Shown here: positions 26,534-35,535 of the stretch, piece after piece | How positions within the stretch are numbered: position 1 is the stretch's first letter | Layout: every line of letters starts with the position of its first letter | Assembly (NCBI GenBank): GCA_025934735.1 | Contig: JAICWP010000032.1 | Coordinates: 1 to 40,880, forward strand | Direction of reading: 5' to 3' | Source: Terriglobales bacterium | GTDB lineage: Bacteria > Acidobacteriota > Terriglobia > Terriglobales > Acidobacteriaceae | Length of the DNA stretch: 40,880 nt | The notes under the pieces: generated by a model | What the model saw: only the letters and a program-made list of their open reading frames with translations | What the model was told of the DNA's origin: nothing | Database searches by the model: none | Position numbers and translations under genes: made by a program

Positions 26534-26815
26534 TTATTCCATGAACACCACGGACTGGATGCCGGAAATATCGAAGCGCTTGCGGCAACGAGGGTTCTTG
26601 CAGGCAGTCATATCGTCGCGGCGCAGCATGTAGGAACGCAGCTTGGCGTAGCGGGCGCGGTCACGCTCATCGGCTCCGCGGGGTATCTGCGCCTTCTTGG
26701 TGCGCACGAACCAGCCCAGCTCGTACTCGCCAGCCTGGCGGCAATGAGGGCAGTTCAACGTGGCCGGCTTCATCTCCAGCTTCTCATCAAAAAAAGCGCG
26801 TTCATCGAGTGCCAT
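26534..26815 (-). CDS. Small two-knuckle zinc-finger-like protein
   Basis: 93 residues. Two cysteine pairs, LNCPHCRQAGEYELGWFVRT (CxxC near 22-25) and ACKNPRCRKRFDISGIQSVV (Cys-x4-Cys near 71-76), frame a basic helical segment (RDRARYAKLRSYMLRRDD). This layout fits a zinc-ribbon fold with an inserted helix. No known family is evident; it could be a nucleic-acid-binding or adaptor protein. It is divergent from the 54-residue basic protein next to it. Confidence 0.75.
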   Translation of the reverse strand: MALDERAFFDEKLEMKPATLNCPHCRQAGEYELGWFVRTKKAQIPRGADERDRARYAKLRSYMLRRDDMTACKNPRCRKRFDISGIQSVVFME

Positions 26816-26877
26816 GGCTTTCGATTATTGCATAATTGCGGGTAGCGCCGGAGGGTGCCCGGTGAAAGGCGTAACCC

Positions 26878-27042
26878 ATGCCAAAAAAGAAACGTCGCAA
26901 ATTTCGCGCGGTGCAGGCCGTGAAAGCGGCGGCCCGGGAACACATTGGCACTCCGCCGCCCACCCGGCGCGACCCACAACGCAAAAAGCCCTCGGAGCAG
27001 AAGCACAAGCCCACTCTGGGCGACATCTTGTCGGAGGAGTAG
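26878..27042 (+). CDS. 54-residue basic protein
   Basis: Read directly: ATG 26878, TAG at 27040-27042. It begins MPKKKRRKFRAVQAVKAAAR, continues EHIGTPPPTRRDPQRKKPSE and closes with KPTLGDILSEE. The start is very basic, the middle Pro/Arg-rich and the end acidic. Upstream is GTGAAAGG, a weak ribosome site. Third positions are strongly G/C and the frame lacks chance features. Longer open frames on the opposite strand here are Cys/Arg/Gly-rich and look like shadows. Probably nucleic-acid or ribosome associated; function unknown. Confidence 0.65.
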   Translation: MPKKKRRKFRAVQAVKAAAREHIGTPPPTRRDPQRKKPSEQKHKPTLGDILSEE

Positions 27043-27197
27043 CTCCCCCTCCGCAGCTCGCTCCTTTGCACCAGCAGCCGTGCGGCAACTCGGTCGTGAG
27101 CCACAAAGGACAACCTCCCCTTGCTCACGAACTTCTTAATCTTTAGCCCCGGACGTGTCCCCTATCCACAATTTTTTCATGACAGGAGGAGAGAAGC

Positions 27198-27692
27198 ATG
27201 AAACTGGAATCGTTACGCGAACTGCTTATCACCGAACTGCAGGACCTTTATTCCGCCGAGAAGATGATCATCAAGGCCTTGCCTAAGATGATGGAGAAGA
27301 CTTCCTCGCCCGACCTGCGCCGCGCATTGGATCAGCACTTGCAGGAAACTGAGGGTCAGGTCCGCCGCCTGGACCAGATTTTTGATCAACTCCCCAAGGT
27401 GGACCGGGACGATGAGAAGTGCAAAGGCATGGAAGGCGTGATCAAGGAAGGCGAGGAAATGATCAAAAAGGACGCCGAACCCGAAGTGCGCGATGCCGCC
27501 ATCATCTCCGCCGCTCAGCGGGTGGAGCACTATGAGATGGCGGGCTACGGCACGGTTCGCACCTACGCCCGGCTGCTGGGCCATAGCGATTGGGCGCAGT
27601 TGCTGCAGCAAACCCTGGACGAAGAAAAAGAAGCCGACCGCATCTTAAACGGTCTGTCCGAGCGCATTAACCTGGAGGCCAAGGCGGCTTAG
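27198..27692 (+). CDS. DUF892 (YciE/YciF-like) ferritin-like protein
   Basis: 164 residues, four-helix bundle. Helix 1 ELLITELQDLYSAEKMIIKA carries Glu and Tyr/Glu ligands. Helix 2 is RRALDQHLQETEGQVRRLDQ, helix 3 RDAAIISAAQRVEHYEMAGY and helix 4 LLQQTLDEEKEADRILNGLS. The E-x6-Y, E-x2-H and E-H-Y-E residues are the expected di-iron ligands. YciE/F-type proteins are linked with stress response. GGAGGAGAG lies 5-6 bases before the ATG, a very strong site. A strong terminator follows. Confidence 0.92.
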   Translation: MKLESLRELLITELQDLYSAEKMIIKALPKMMEKTSSPDLRRALDQHLQETEGQVRRLDQIFDQLPKVDRDDEKCKGMEGVIKEGEEMIKKDAEPEVRDAAIISAAQRVEHYEMAGYGTVRTYARLLGHSDWAQLLQQTLDEEKEADRILNGLSERINLEAKAA

Positions 27693-27715
27693 TTGGATCC
27701 AGCGCGAAAAACAAA

Positions 27716-27743
27716 GGGCGGGTCAAAGTGACCCGCCCTTTTT
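27716..27743. terminator. Strong bidirectional intrinsic terminator
   Basis: GGGCGGGTCA (27716-27725) pairs perfectly with TGACCCGCCC (27729-27738) around AAG, followed by TTTTT on the plus strand. On the minus strand the same stem is followed by TTTGTTTTT. It therefore ends both the DUF892 gene and the convergent secreted-protein gene at 27758. Confidence 0.92.
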
Positions 27744-27757
27744 ATTGGCTAAGACGT

Positions 27758-28648
27758 CTATTTGAAATTCCCGCCGTCAATGCAGCCATCCTGTCCGCTG
27801 GAATTGGGATAACCGGTGCTGGCGTTGTAGGCCCGGTTGGACCAGTTGCCCTGAATCTTCCAGATAGTGCCGTTGCTGAAGGTGAGATCACGGCTGCCGA
27901 AGGTCCAGGCGCACTTGTCCCCGTTCTCTGCTCCCGAACTGTCGTACCAGCCCGCTCCGCGCGGGTCGGTGCGCGCTTCCGAGAGCTCATGCCCGGAAAC
28001 GTTGGCCAAGGCCGACAAACCCTGCGGGTGGCCGGTGACCGTGTCCTGCGGGTCGCAGCCCGGGTCGTTATCCAGGTTGAAGAAGAAAGCAAACTGTACC
28101 GGTGTGCCGCCACAGGTGCCGTAGCTGTGCCAGGCGCAATAACCGGCATGGCCGCGGGGTGTGTCCACGTAGACGGCGTAGTAGCCATTGGATACAGGGC
28201 TGGGTATTACCTTGCAGACTTCCGCTAGAATGGCGGAAGTTTTAGGAGCACGGCTCGGGGCGGCGGTGGTGTCCACGAAGTGACCGCCGTAGGAGATGGT
28301 GCTGGTCACTTGGCCGTTGGTGCCCGTGTACTCGTCGCAGGTGGCCGCATACGTAGAACTACCCACGCCGTTGTACCAGCTATCCACGCCGGTCACTTTG
28401 TAATTGGTAGTGGTCCAGCTGGTGCCCCAGAAGATGCTGGCGGTGACGGCGGTGGGCATTATAGCGCCACTATGCCAGGTCATGTCGGGAGAGCTGGAAG
28501 CATTGTTAGGCGGACGCACGCCACGCGCCCAGTGAACCCCCAGGTAGGGCGGTTCCGGCTTGCCCTTTTGGCCCTGAGCATCTTGGGCTAACGCAAAGCT
28601 GGACAGCAGAATCAACATGGCAGCACACAAAGGCAGGAACTTTTTCAT
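27758..28648 (-). CDS. Secreted HExxE protein, putative metal-dependent hydrolase
   Basis: 296 residues from ATG 28648 (GGAG about 8 bases upstream), which puts the signal peptide MKKFLPLCAAMLILLSSFAL at the start; a longer frame from 28714 is unlikely. The mature part is rich in Gly, Ser, Tyr and Trp. The middle has LANVSGHELSEARTDPRGAG followed by WYDSSGAENGDKCAW. The HELSE-x2-T-D-P...W-Y-D...E-x-G-D-x-C pattern recalls a zinc-site motif seen in plant EXORDIUM-like and some secreted bacterial proteins. Several Cys probably form disulfides. Catalytic activity is a guess; location outside the cytoplasm is firm. Confidence 0.82.
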   Translation of the reverse strand: MKKFLPLCAAMLILLSSFALAQDAQGQKGKPEPPYLGVHWARGVRPPNNASSSPDMTWHSGAIMPTAVTASIFWGTSWTTTNYKVTGVDSWYNGVGSSTYAATCDEYTGTNGQVTSTISYGGHFVDTTAAPSRAPKTSAILAEVCKVIPSPVSNGYYAVYVDTPRGHAGYCAWHSYGTCGGTPVQFAFFFNLDNDPGCDPQDTVTGHPQGLSALANVSGHELSEARTDPRGAGWYDSSGAENGDKCAWTFGSRDLTFSNGTIWKIQGNWSNRAYNASTGYPNSSGQDGCIDGGNFK

Positions 28649-28801
28649 TCGGATCTCCTGAGGAACTGATAGGCCGCTCACCCTTACCCCTGGGTGAAGG
28701 CAGCTGAAAGGCACAAAGTGGGCGTTAGTCTAGCATGGGTTTGCGGCAGAAAAACCGGAAAAGAGTACACCTGTGGCAAGGTACCTTTGGTAGGAACGCC
28801 C

Positions 28802-29110
28802 CTAATCGAGGTCGCCCAGGAGGGCGAAGTGGTTGCCGGAAATGAAGCGGATCTTGACCACCCGCCCATCCTGCAGGCGCAGGCGCGGGTTCTGCGATTC
28901 GGGCACGCTGACTAGGGCGGCATGGTCGGCGTCCATGACTCCCCAGGCTTGCGAGCGCAGCACCGGGGGTAGCGGCGAGCGTTCTTCGAGGCGGCGCTGC
29001 ATGTCAATGGAGTAGGAGACCTTCATGCTCCCCTGCCCGCCCAGCAGATAGCCGGTGCCCTGCAGGGTGACGTAGGATGCGCCGCCAAACCGATGATCGC
29101 CCAGGGACAT
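28802..29110 (-). CDS. Hypothetical protein
   Basis: 102 residues, no signal peptide. The sequence GTGYLLGGQGSMKVSYSIDM, VLRSQAWGVMDADHAALVSV and LRLQDGRVVKIRFISGNHFA shows alternating strands that suggest a small beta-barrel or beta-sandwich. The C-terminus FALLGDLD is compact. It could be a small binding-domain protein. I do not recognise it. It is divergent from the sulfatase-TPR gene across 226 bases that hold nothing else I can name. Confidence 0.7.
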   Translation of the reverse strand: MSLGDHRFGGASYVTLQGTGYLLGGQGSMKVSYSIDMQRRLEERSPLPPVLRSQAWGVMDADHAALVSVPESQNPRLRLQDGRVVKIRFISGNHFALLGDLD

Positions 29111-29336
29111 GCCTTGCCTCCGCTGGTGGAAAATTATAGCGCGATTTTGCGATTCATTTCACACATCTTCGAATATGTACCAAGCGCAAAAATGCGTAAC
29201 GACCCGAAAAGCGACGAAATGGCCCGCACTCTCTGCCGCGGGAATGAAAAGTTGCCGCCACTCCGCGCCAATCTGGGCGGGCTGATAAGTCGAGAGGGCC
29301 CGACGCAGTGTAAAATTGCTTGATTCGCGGGTTTCG

Positions 29337-31349
29337 ATGGAGCTTAGGGTCCTCACATTCTTACCCAAATTGTTGGTACTCCTGCTTCTCGTGGCCGGCA
29401 GTTCCCTAGCGAGCCTGGCAGAGCCGGTCAATGTAATCCTCATTACGCTGGACACTACGCGGGCTGACCGTGCCGGCTTCTTGGGTTCGAATCGCGGGCT
29501 GACGCCGAACTTGGACGCCGTGGCGCGCCGGGCTGCGGTATTTACCCACGCCTACTCACAAGTTCCCCTGACCACGCCCTCGCACGCAACCATCCTGACG
29601 GGAACATATCCCCAGTTCAACCAGGTGCGCGATCTGGGATCGCCACTGGGCAAGGATCTGCCCTACCTCCCCGAAATTCTGCACCGGCACGGCTATCACA
29701 CCGCGGCCTTTGTTGGATCGCAAGTGCTGGATCCAAAGAGTGCGTCAGCCCCTGGATTTGACCGCGGATTTGACACCTACGATGCGCCCTTTCACGTTCG
29801 TCGGCCCGGCGAGGATCGCTATCACAGCATCGAACGCCGAGGAATGGCGGTTGTTGACCACGCTATGGCGTGGCTCAACCGGCATCCACGCGGGCCCTTT
29901 TTCCTTTGGCTGCACTTCTACGACCCGCATGATCCCTACGACCCGCCGCCACCCTTTAACGCCCGTTACGCCGCCTCGCCCTACGACGGGGAAATTGCCT
30001 ACGTGGACTCTGCACTGGGGACCTTGCTGACAGCTCTGCGCAAAAATGGCCTCTACCAGCAGACCCTCTTTGTCGTGGTAGCCGACCATGGAGAGGCTTT
30101 TGGGGAGCACGGTGAGCTGAGCCACGGCCTGTTTCTTTATGACGATACCCTGCACGTGCCCTTGCTTATTAAGCTACCGGGCGCGCGTACGGTTCACCAA
30201 GTGATTGAGAGCCGCGTCGGTTTGGTGGATATAGCACCCACGCTCCTCCAGCAGCTCGGCATTGCTCCGCCGCCATCCATGCAGGGCGCCTCTTTGCTGC
30301 CGCTGATGAGGGCGACCGATGCCGACGTCCGTTCCAGCGCAAGCTCACCCCCAACTCCCCCCCGCTCCGACCGCCCCGAATATGCCGAGACTGACTACCC
30401 TCATCGCGCCTTCGGCTGGAGTTCCTTGCGGTCCTGGCGGGCGGGAAAGTACTTGTACATTGATGCTCCGCACCCCGAACTGTACGACGAATCGGCCGAT
30501 CCGCAGGACGCGCGCAACCTGGTCAAAACTGCCCCTGCCGTGGCGCACGCGATGGCCGCGCAGTTGCAGGATTTCCGGCGTAAAACCACCCGCGCCGGCG
30601 GGGCACAAGTTGCCATGACTCCTAAAGAGGCCGCCCAGTTGCAATCCTTGGGCTATGTGGCCAACGCTTCCACCCAGCCGGAGAAGGGCGGAAATGAAAG
30701 GGGCGCCGATCCTAAAGAAAAGGTTGGGATCTCAAACGCGCTGCATAAGGCGTTGCTCGAGGCTGATGACCAGCACTACCGCGAAGCGATCCCGCTGCTT
30801 GAACAGGTGCTCCAGGCCGAGCCCGATATCGCCCTCGCCAACCTGCAATTAGGCCGCGCCTGGAACAGTCTGGAAGAGTACGGCAAAGCTTTACCCTGGT
30901 TGCGGAAGGCAGTCGAGCTCACACCAAAATCGGTCGAGGCGCACTATGAGTTGGGAGCGGCGCTGGGCGAGACGGGCGATTGGGAGGGATCCGCAAAACA
31001 GATGCAGGCTGCGCTGGCCGAGGATCCGAATTCCGACGAGCTGCATTTCTATCTAGGTTCCGCTTACGAAGAGAGCGACCGGACTGCCGATGCCATGAAG
31101 GAGTACCAGGCTGCGCTGCGACTTAATCCGGACAATTACAGGGCCAACCTGCTGCTGGGACGCCTCCTTGCCATGCAGAATCAGGCGAACCAGGCTTTGC
31201 CGTACCTGGAAAAAGCGGTACAACTGCAGCCCCAGTCGGCGGACGCCCACAAGTTTCTGGGCAATGTCTATACCGCGCTGGGTGACGAAACGAAGGCGAA
31301 GCATGAGGAAGCCGAGGCGCAGCGGCTCCAGATGCTGGACCACCCCTAA
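29337..31349 (+). CDS. Sulfatase-fold (alkaline phosphatase superfamily) protein with C-terminal TPRs
   Basis: 670 residues from ATG 29337. Signal peptide LLVLLLLVAGSSLASLAEP. The hydrolase domain covers about 30-360: VILITLDTTRADRAGFLGS with metal Asp residues, PLTTPSHATILTG, HFYDPHDPYDPPPPF and VVVADHGEAFGEHGELSHG. The place of the catalytic Cys/Ser of sulfatases (C-x-P-S-R) is Thr79 (T-T-P-S-H), so it is not a formylglycine sulfatase; a phosphatase or phosphotransferase is more likely. From about 455 onwards there are five or six TPR units (ANLQLGRAWNSLEEYGKALP; AHYELGAALGETGDWEGSAK; LHFYLGSAYEESDRTADAMK). The domain pairing is common in Acidobacteriota. Confidence 0.9.
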   Translation: MELRVLTFLPKLLVLLLLVAGSSLASLAEPVNVILITLDTTRADRAGFLGSNRGLTPNLDAVARRAAVFTHAYSQVPLTTPSHATILTGTYPQFNQVRDLGSPLGKDLPYLPEILHRHGYHTAAFVGSQVLDPKSASAPGFDRGFDTYDAPFHVRRPGEDRYHSIERRGMAVVDHAMAWLNRHPRGPFFLWLHFYDPHDPYDPPPPFNARYAASPYDGEIAYVDSALGTLLTALRKNGLYQQTLFVVVADHGEAFGEHGELSHGLFLYDDTLHVPLLIKLPGARTVHQVIESRVGLVDIAPTLLQQLGIAPPPSMQGASLLPLMRATDADVRSSASSPPTPPRSDRPEYAETDYPHRAFGWSSLRSWRAGKYLYIDAPHPELYDESADPQDARNLVKTAPAVAHAMAAQLQDFRRKTTRAGGAQVAMTPKEAAQLQSLGYVANASTQPEKGGNERGADPKEKVGISNALHKALLEADDQHYREAIPLLEQVLQAEPDIALANLQLGRAWNSLEEYGKALPWLRKAVELTPKSVEAHYELGAALGETGDWEGSAKQMQAALAEDPNSDELHFYLGSAYEESDRTADAMKEYQAALRLNPDNYRANLLLGRLLAMQNQANQALPYLEKAVQLQPQSADAHKFLGNVYTALGDETKAKHEEAEAQRLQMLDHP

Positions 31350-31434
31350 GGGCCGCTTAAGAGCAGCGCAGCCCGTTAGTCCTCTGTGATTCCTGTTAAC
31401 TAAAGAGATAAGATTACCCACCCCGAGGTGCGTT

Positions 31435-31776
31435 GTGAAAAGCCTTGTATGCCTTCCCTGCGTAATTCTCCTGAGTTGCTTGGCGCTGGCTCAAAGCTCC
31501 TCACCCCCTCCGGGCTATGCCATTCCTCCAGGCTACGGTGAAGCCGACAGGCAAGAGCAGGAACTAGAAAAAGCAACAGCTCCGCACATGCGTCAGGCGC
31601 CTCGGCCGAGCTTCGCAGAAATGCAGCGGAATGCCAACGAACTGGCCAGTTTGTCCCGGACTATTCCCCCGGACATTGAGCTGACAGCGAAAGGGCTGCT
31701 GGCCAAAGACCTGGCCAGCCGGCTCAAGAAAATCGAGAAGCTGGCGAAGCAATTGCGCAACGAACTGCACCAATAG
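31435..31776 (+). CDS. Small secreted hypothetical protein
   Basis: 113 residues from GTG 31435, with GAGGTG about 6 bases upstream. Signal peptide KSLVCLPCVILLSCLALAQS. A Pro/Tyr/Gly-rich segment follows (PPPGYAIPPGYGEADRQEQE), then a helical C-terminal region (EMQRNANELASLSRTIPPDI; LASRLKKIEKLAKQLRNELH). It resembles other short periplasmic acidobacterial proteins. Function unknown. It follows the sulfatase-TPR gene by 85 bases and may be in the same unit. Confidence 0.72.
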   Translation: MKSLVCLPCVILLSCLALAQSSSPPPGYAIPPGYGEADRQEQELEKATAPHMRQAPRPSFAEMQRNANELASLSRTIPPDIELTAKGLLAKDLASRLKKIEKLAKQLRNELHQ

Positions 31777-31854
31777 CCACCGGCCGCTGGCGAGCCTAGG
31801 GCGCATCCGCTTCCTGACGATTCTTTTGCCGCTGCGGCTGCAATGAACACGCTC

Positions 31855-31896
31855 AAATAAAACCGCCAGTCCGGAGTTGCCTCCGAGACTGGCGGT
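31855..31896 (-). terminator. Intrinsic terminator of the Oar-like receptor gene
   Basis: CCGCCAGTC (31863-31871) pairs with GACTGGCGG (31887-31895), with an inner CGGAG/CTCCG stem. Read on the minus strand it is followed by TTTTATTT. It lies 25 bases after the receptor stop codon. Confidence 0.85.
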
Positions 31897-31920
31897 CAGC
31901 GTTTGGAGCCGGATAGCGGC

Positions 31921-34900
31921 TTAGAAGGTCACCTTCAACCCGAATTCGATCTGACGGGGGGTGCCCTGCGAGTTCAGTCCAGTACCTGCGCCGGCCCGGT
32001 TGGTGAAGTGGCCGGCATAGTCGGTGCCGTTGATTGAACCCGTCCCTCCGTTAAGAGCCCCGGAGAGCATGCTGCCCGGGAGGTCGAAATTAGCAAAGTT
32101 CAGCAGGTTGTAGAAGCCAACGCTGGGGCGCACCGTCAGCCTCTCTTTAATGGTGTAGTTCCAGGACAAGGTCAGGTCGAACGCACGCAGCCAGTCGAGG
32201 TTAACCTGTCCCGCAGGAGCAAGGGCGAGTGGAGCGCCACCGTTGATGGTCGCACCCAGCGCTTGCATTTGTGCCAGGGTAAACAAGCCGCTGCTGATCA
32301 GCGTCTGGCCCGCCGGGGTGACCTGGTTGACCGTGCCATTGAAAGCGTTGATCAGATTGTTCAGGCTGCTGGCATTCACTCCACGATCGAAGCTGCCCAC
32401 ATGCGTCCCGGGAAGCGGGTCTTGCGCGGTTCCGTCACCGGTAAAGTCGGTGCGGAAAATCTCGCCCGCGCCGATGAAGGTATTGGAAACCGTGGGCGTA
32501 GTGGATAGCGGACTATAGAAATGGGAAATGAGGCTGAATTCGAATCCGCCGGGCATCTGAGCGTAGCCACCAAAGGATACTTGGTGGGTGCGGTCCAGCA
32601 CGGAGGGTCCGAAAAAGCGGTTCGGTGCCGAATTGTCCATGGCGGGAACGATGAAGTCTTGATCGCCGCTGCTGGCCGTCACCGAGCGGCCAGCTCCCAC
32701 AGCACCACCGGAGTTCTCAAAGCGGGAGAGAGCGTACGATACCTGGAAGTTCAGGGCGCGCACTCCCCGGAAAGGCCGGTTGACATTCTCGGTCCACTTT
32801 ACCTGCAGACCGTTGTACACCGACCGCCCGATTGGCTCCAGGAAGGGCAGAGGCGGAGCAGCTGGGTTGAGACCACCGAACGCGCAGGGATGTCCCAGCG
32901 CTACAAGACAACTAGAACCGCCCATGTCGGCTGAGGAGCCTAGCCCATTGCCCGCGAAATCCGCAATCGCTAATGGACGTGGGTTACCCTGGGAGTCCAC
33001 GAATGCTCCAGTAATGGGACTAGCATTGGGACAAGGAGCATTGATGCCGGCCTGAATCGAAGCCACTCCGCAAGCAGTGAGCGTGTCGGCGATCGCCGCC
33101 TGTGCGCCCCCCTTGTTGAAGTAACGGACATCGCCCGCGTGGTTCACGTCTACACCGAGTAGGAAATGGGTCTGGACGTTGCGAATGTAATCCGCGCTGA
33201 TCACCATGCCCGGCCGTAGCTCGCGCTGGATGCCGATGTTCATCTGCACCGAACGGGGAGAGCGATAATTGGGATCAAAATTAGAGATGCTGCTGTTGAA
33301 GAAACACCCGATGCCCTGCGGACACTGGGTCAGGAGGGTTTGGATGTAGTTAGGATTGGGAGCCTGGAGGTCAACCGGGGTCATGGCCTGCCACTGCTTC
33401 TGAAGCCCTACTATCGCACTGGCGGCATTCCCAATCAGGGGTGGACCAGCCGAGGTGCCACAAACGCTGGGACCAGCCAGAAGTTGGCCGCCAGGAACCG
33501 GCAACCCCGAAGCTTGACCGGGAGCCGCACAAGGCGGTGCGGTAATCAGGAATGCGCCCGTTGCTTCGCGCCCCGGAGCGTCGAACAGCACATTGTTCCA
33601 GATGGCGTTCTCATAAAACAAGCCGATACCGCCGCGGATCGAGGTCTTGCCCGCGCCCGTTGGATCCCAGGCAAAACCCAATTGCGGGGCCAGATTGGTG
33701 TTGGGTTGTTTGACAGGATTGCCCAAGCCGGGGAACAACTGATTCAGAGCCGGAATGGCTGCCAGATGGCTGTCGGTACGGCCGGTATCCCGCTGGTAGC
33801 GCAAGCCGTAGGTAAGCGTGAAGTTGGGCTTTATCTTCCATGAATCGCCCAGGTAAGTCAGGATGCGATTGTCCGGTCCCAAGCCACCGGCCGGGAACTG
33901 GAAAGAGGGCTGCGTGGTTGAAAATCCCAACCCATTGCCCATGATGATGTTGTCGGCAGGATAGTTCAGGGGGTTGGCCGAGCCTCCAGGGAAGGGGCCG
34001 CTGGCCGCGGCGGCAATTTCCCCACTGTCGCCGTTGACTATGATAAGGGGCGCATTCTTGAAAAAGGATGCAAACCCGCCACCCTGGATGTGGTTGTAGG
34101 AAATTCCAAAGCGGATGATGTGCGAGCCTAGCGGTTTGCTGCCGTCGTACCTGAGCTGGTGATTGCTCTGCGGAGTGCTCTGCGGAGCCAGCAGGTTGGG
34201 CCCGGCAATCAAGCCGGTGCTTCCCATGATGATTTCCAGGCCAGTGTTGGCAAAAGGCAAGGTCGCACTGCCGGTGGTGGCATCCACGATCTGGTTCTGG
34301 AACTTCAGATACGAGAAGCGGATCGCATGCGTGAAGCTGCCGGTGGTGAAATCCACTCCCACAACATGGTCGCGGGTAATGTTCGAGGTGTCGTACAGCG
34401 AGTAGCCGTAACCGAAATTCGCCCCCAGGACGCTCTTGTAGTAGGTGTAGCGATAGAACGCGTGGGCATTCTTTGATAACTGATAATCCACCTTGCCCAG
34501 GAGACTGCCACTACGAAAAGGAGCAGGGAAGGTGCCGGAGAACTGCTGAAAAGGATCGGAGATGGGAACCGGAACCTGAGAATGTTGTACCGTGCGCTCG
34601 CCGTCCGCAAAGAAGAACAACTTATCCTTCATGACGGGACCGCCGAAGCGGCCGCCGTACTGGCTGCGTTGGAAGGGGGCATCGAATCCCGGAGGCGCCG
34701 GCAGTTTGGCGGCCGTGGAACTGTCACGGAAACCGCCAAAGGCTTCCCCGTGATACTGGTTGGTCCCAGAGCGGGTGGTGACATTGACCGCGCCCGAGGA
34801 AGTCAGTTCGCTGGACATATCCAGGCTGGACTGGCTGATCTGAAATTCCTGAATGGCGCTGGCGGGAATATCGGTGGTTGTGGTACCTACCGTCTCGTCT

Positions 34901-35535
34901 GATACATCCACGCCATCTACTTCAATACGGGCGGTGCGGCCGAAACGGCCGCCGAACGAAATCGAGGAGTAGCCCGCTTTCGTGGGATCGAAGTTCTGCC
35001 CGTCCTGGATCTGCACGCCGGGCTCAAGCTGAGCCAGGTCAAGAAAGTTGCGGCCGTTGACCGGCAGGTTTTCGATCTGCTGCGCGTTCAAAACGCCCTG
35101 CACAGTCGGCTGCTCGGTATTGACCTGGACCTCGGAGGCCTGCACTTCAACCACCTGGCTCTCCTGGCCCACCTGCAATTTCGCATTAGCGGTTGATGTG
35201 TTGCCAACCTGCACAGTTACAGGCACGCTAACGCTGCTGAACCCCTTGGCTCCGATTTGAACCTTGTAGTTGCCGGGGACAACCGCGCCAGAGGTATATG
35301 CGCCGGAGGAATTGGTCTTGGTGCTGATCGTCTGACCGGTAGCGACGTTGACAACGGACACAGTCGCGCCGCTCACCACGGCGCCGCTGGGATCCGTGAC
35401 CGTGCCGACGATGCTGCCTGTACTCACCGTCGTCTGCGCCAGCAACGGGAAGCTGAAAAGAAGAAGCCCTGCGAATGCCAGCAGCCAGCAGCTAAATCGG
35501 CCCAGTTTGCAGCATAACGTTTGTTGAGAGTACAT
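31921..35535 (-). CDS. Oar-like TonB-dependent receptor with carboxypeptidase-regulatory-like domain
   Basis: 1204 residues. Signal peptide with a hydrophobic run LLAFAGLLLFSFPLLAQ. Next is a CarboxypepD_reg-like Ig domain (about 40-115: GSIVGTVTDPSGAVVSGATV; TNSSGAYTSGAVVPGNYKVQ), then a plug domain (about 135-250: IENLPVNGRNFLDLAQLEPG; IRVDGVDV-like IEVDGVDVSDETVG). A large outer-membrane beta-barrel makes up the rest and closes with the terminal Phe of LKVTF. Such receptors are highly multiplied in Acidobacteriota and probably import glycans, peptides or siderophores. The substrate cannot be told. No SusD-like or ECF-sigma gene is adjacent. Confidence 0.95.
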   Translation of the reverse strand: MYSQQTLCCKLGRFSCWLLAFAGLLLFSFPLLAQTTVSTGSIVGTVTDPSGAVVSGATVSVVNVATGQTISTKTNSSGAYTSGAVVPGNYKVQIGAKGFSSVSVPVTVQVGNTSTANAKLQVGQESQVVEVQASEVQVNTEQPTVQGVLNAQQIENLPVNGRNFLDLAQLEPGVQIQDGQNFDPTKAGYSSISFGGRFGRTARIEVDGVDVSDETVGTTTTDIPASAIQEFQISQSSLDMSSELTSSGAVNVTTRSGTNQYHGEAFGGFRDSSTAAKLPAPPGFDAPFQRSQYGGRFGGPVMKDKLFFFADGERTVQHSQVPVPISDPFQQFSGTFPAPFRSGSLLGKVDYQLSKNAHAFYRYTYYKSVLGANFGYGYSLYDTSNITRDHVVGVDFTTGSFTHAIRFSYLKFQNQIVDATTGSATLPFANTGLEIIMGSTGLIAGPNLLAPQSTPQSNHQLRYDGSKPLGSHIIRFGISYNHIQGGGFASFFKNAPLIIVNGDSGEIAAAASGPFPGGSANPLNYPADNIIMGNGLGFSTTQPSFQFPAGGLGPDNRILTYLGDSWKIKPNFTLTYGLRYQRDTGRTDSHLAAIPALNQLFPGLGNPVKQPNTNLAPQLGFAWDPTGAGKTSIRGGIGLFYENAIWNNVLFDAPGREATGAFLITAPPCAAPGQASGLPVPGGQLLAGPSVCGTSAGPPLIGNAASAIVGLQKQWQAMTPVDLQAPNPNYIQTLLTQCPQGIGCFFNSSISNFDPNYRSPRSVQMNIGIQRELRPGMVISADYIRNVQTHFLLGVDVNHAGDVRYFNKGGAQAAIADTLTACGVASIQAGINAPCPNASPITGAFVDSQGNPRPLAIADFAGNGLGSSADMGGSSCLVALGHPCAFGGLNPAAPPLPFLEPIGRSVYNGLQVKWTENVNRPFRGVRALNFQVSYALSRFENSGGAVGAGRSVTASSGDQDFIVPAMDNSAPNRFFGPSVLDRTHQVSFGGYAQMPGGFEFSLISHFYSPLSTTPTVSNTFIGAGEIFRTDFTGDGTAQDPLPGTHVGSFDRGVNASSLNNLINAFNGTVNQVTPAGQTLISSGLFTLAQMQALGATINGGAPLALAPAGQVNLDWLRAFDLTLSWNYTIKERLTVRPSVGFYNLLNFANFDLPGSMLSGALNGGTGSINGTDYAGHFTNRAGAGTGLNSQGTPRQIEFGLKVTF

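Noticed and set aside
26802-27128. 108-residue and 93-residue minus frames over the 54-residue gene
   Set aside because: Cys/Arg/Gly/Trp-rich shadow composition; the plus-strand 54-residue frame is more protein-like.
31921-35535. Polysaccharide utilisation locus around the TonB-dependent receptor
   Set aside because: No SusD, glycoside hydrolase or sigma/anti-sigma pair next to it; the architecture is Oar-like rather than SusC-like.
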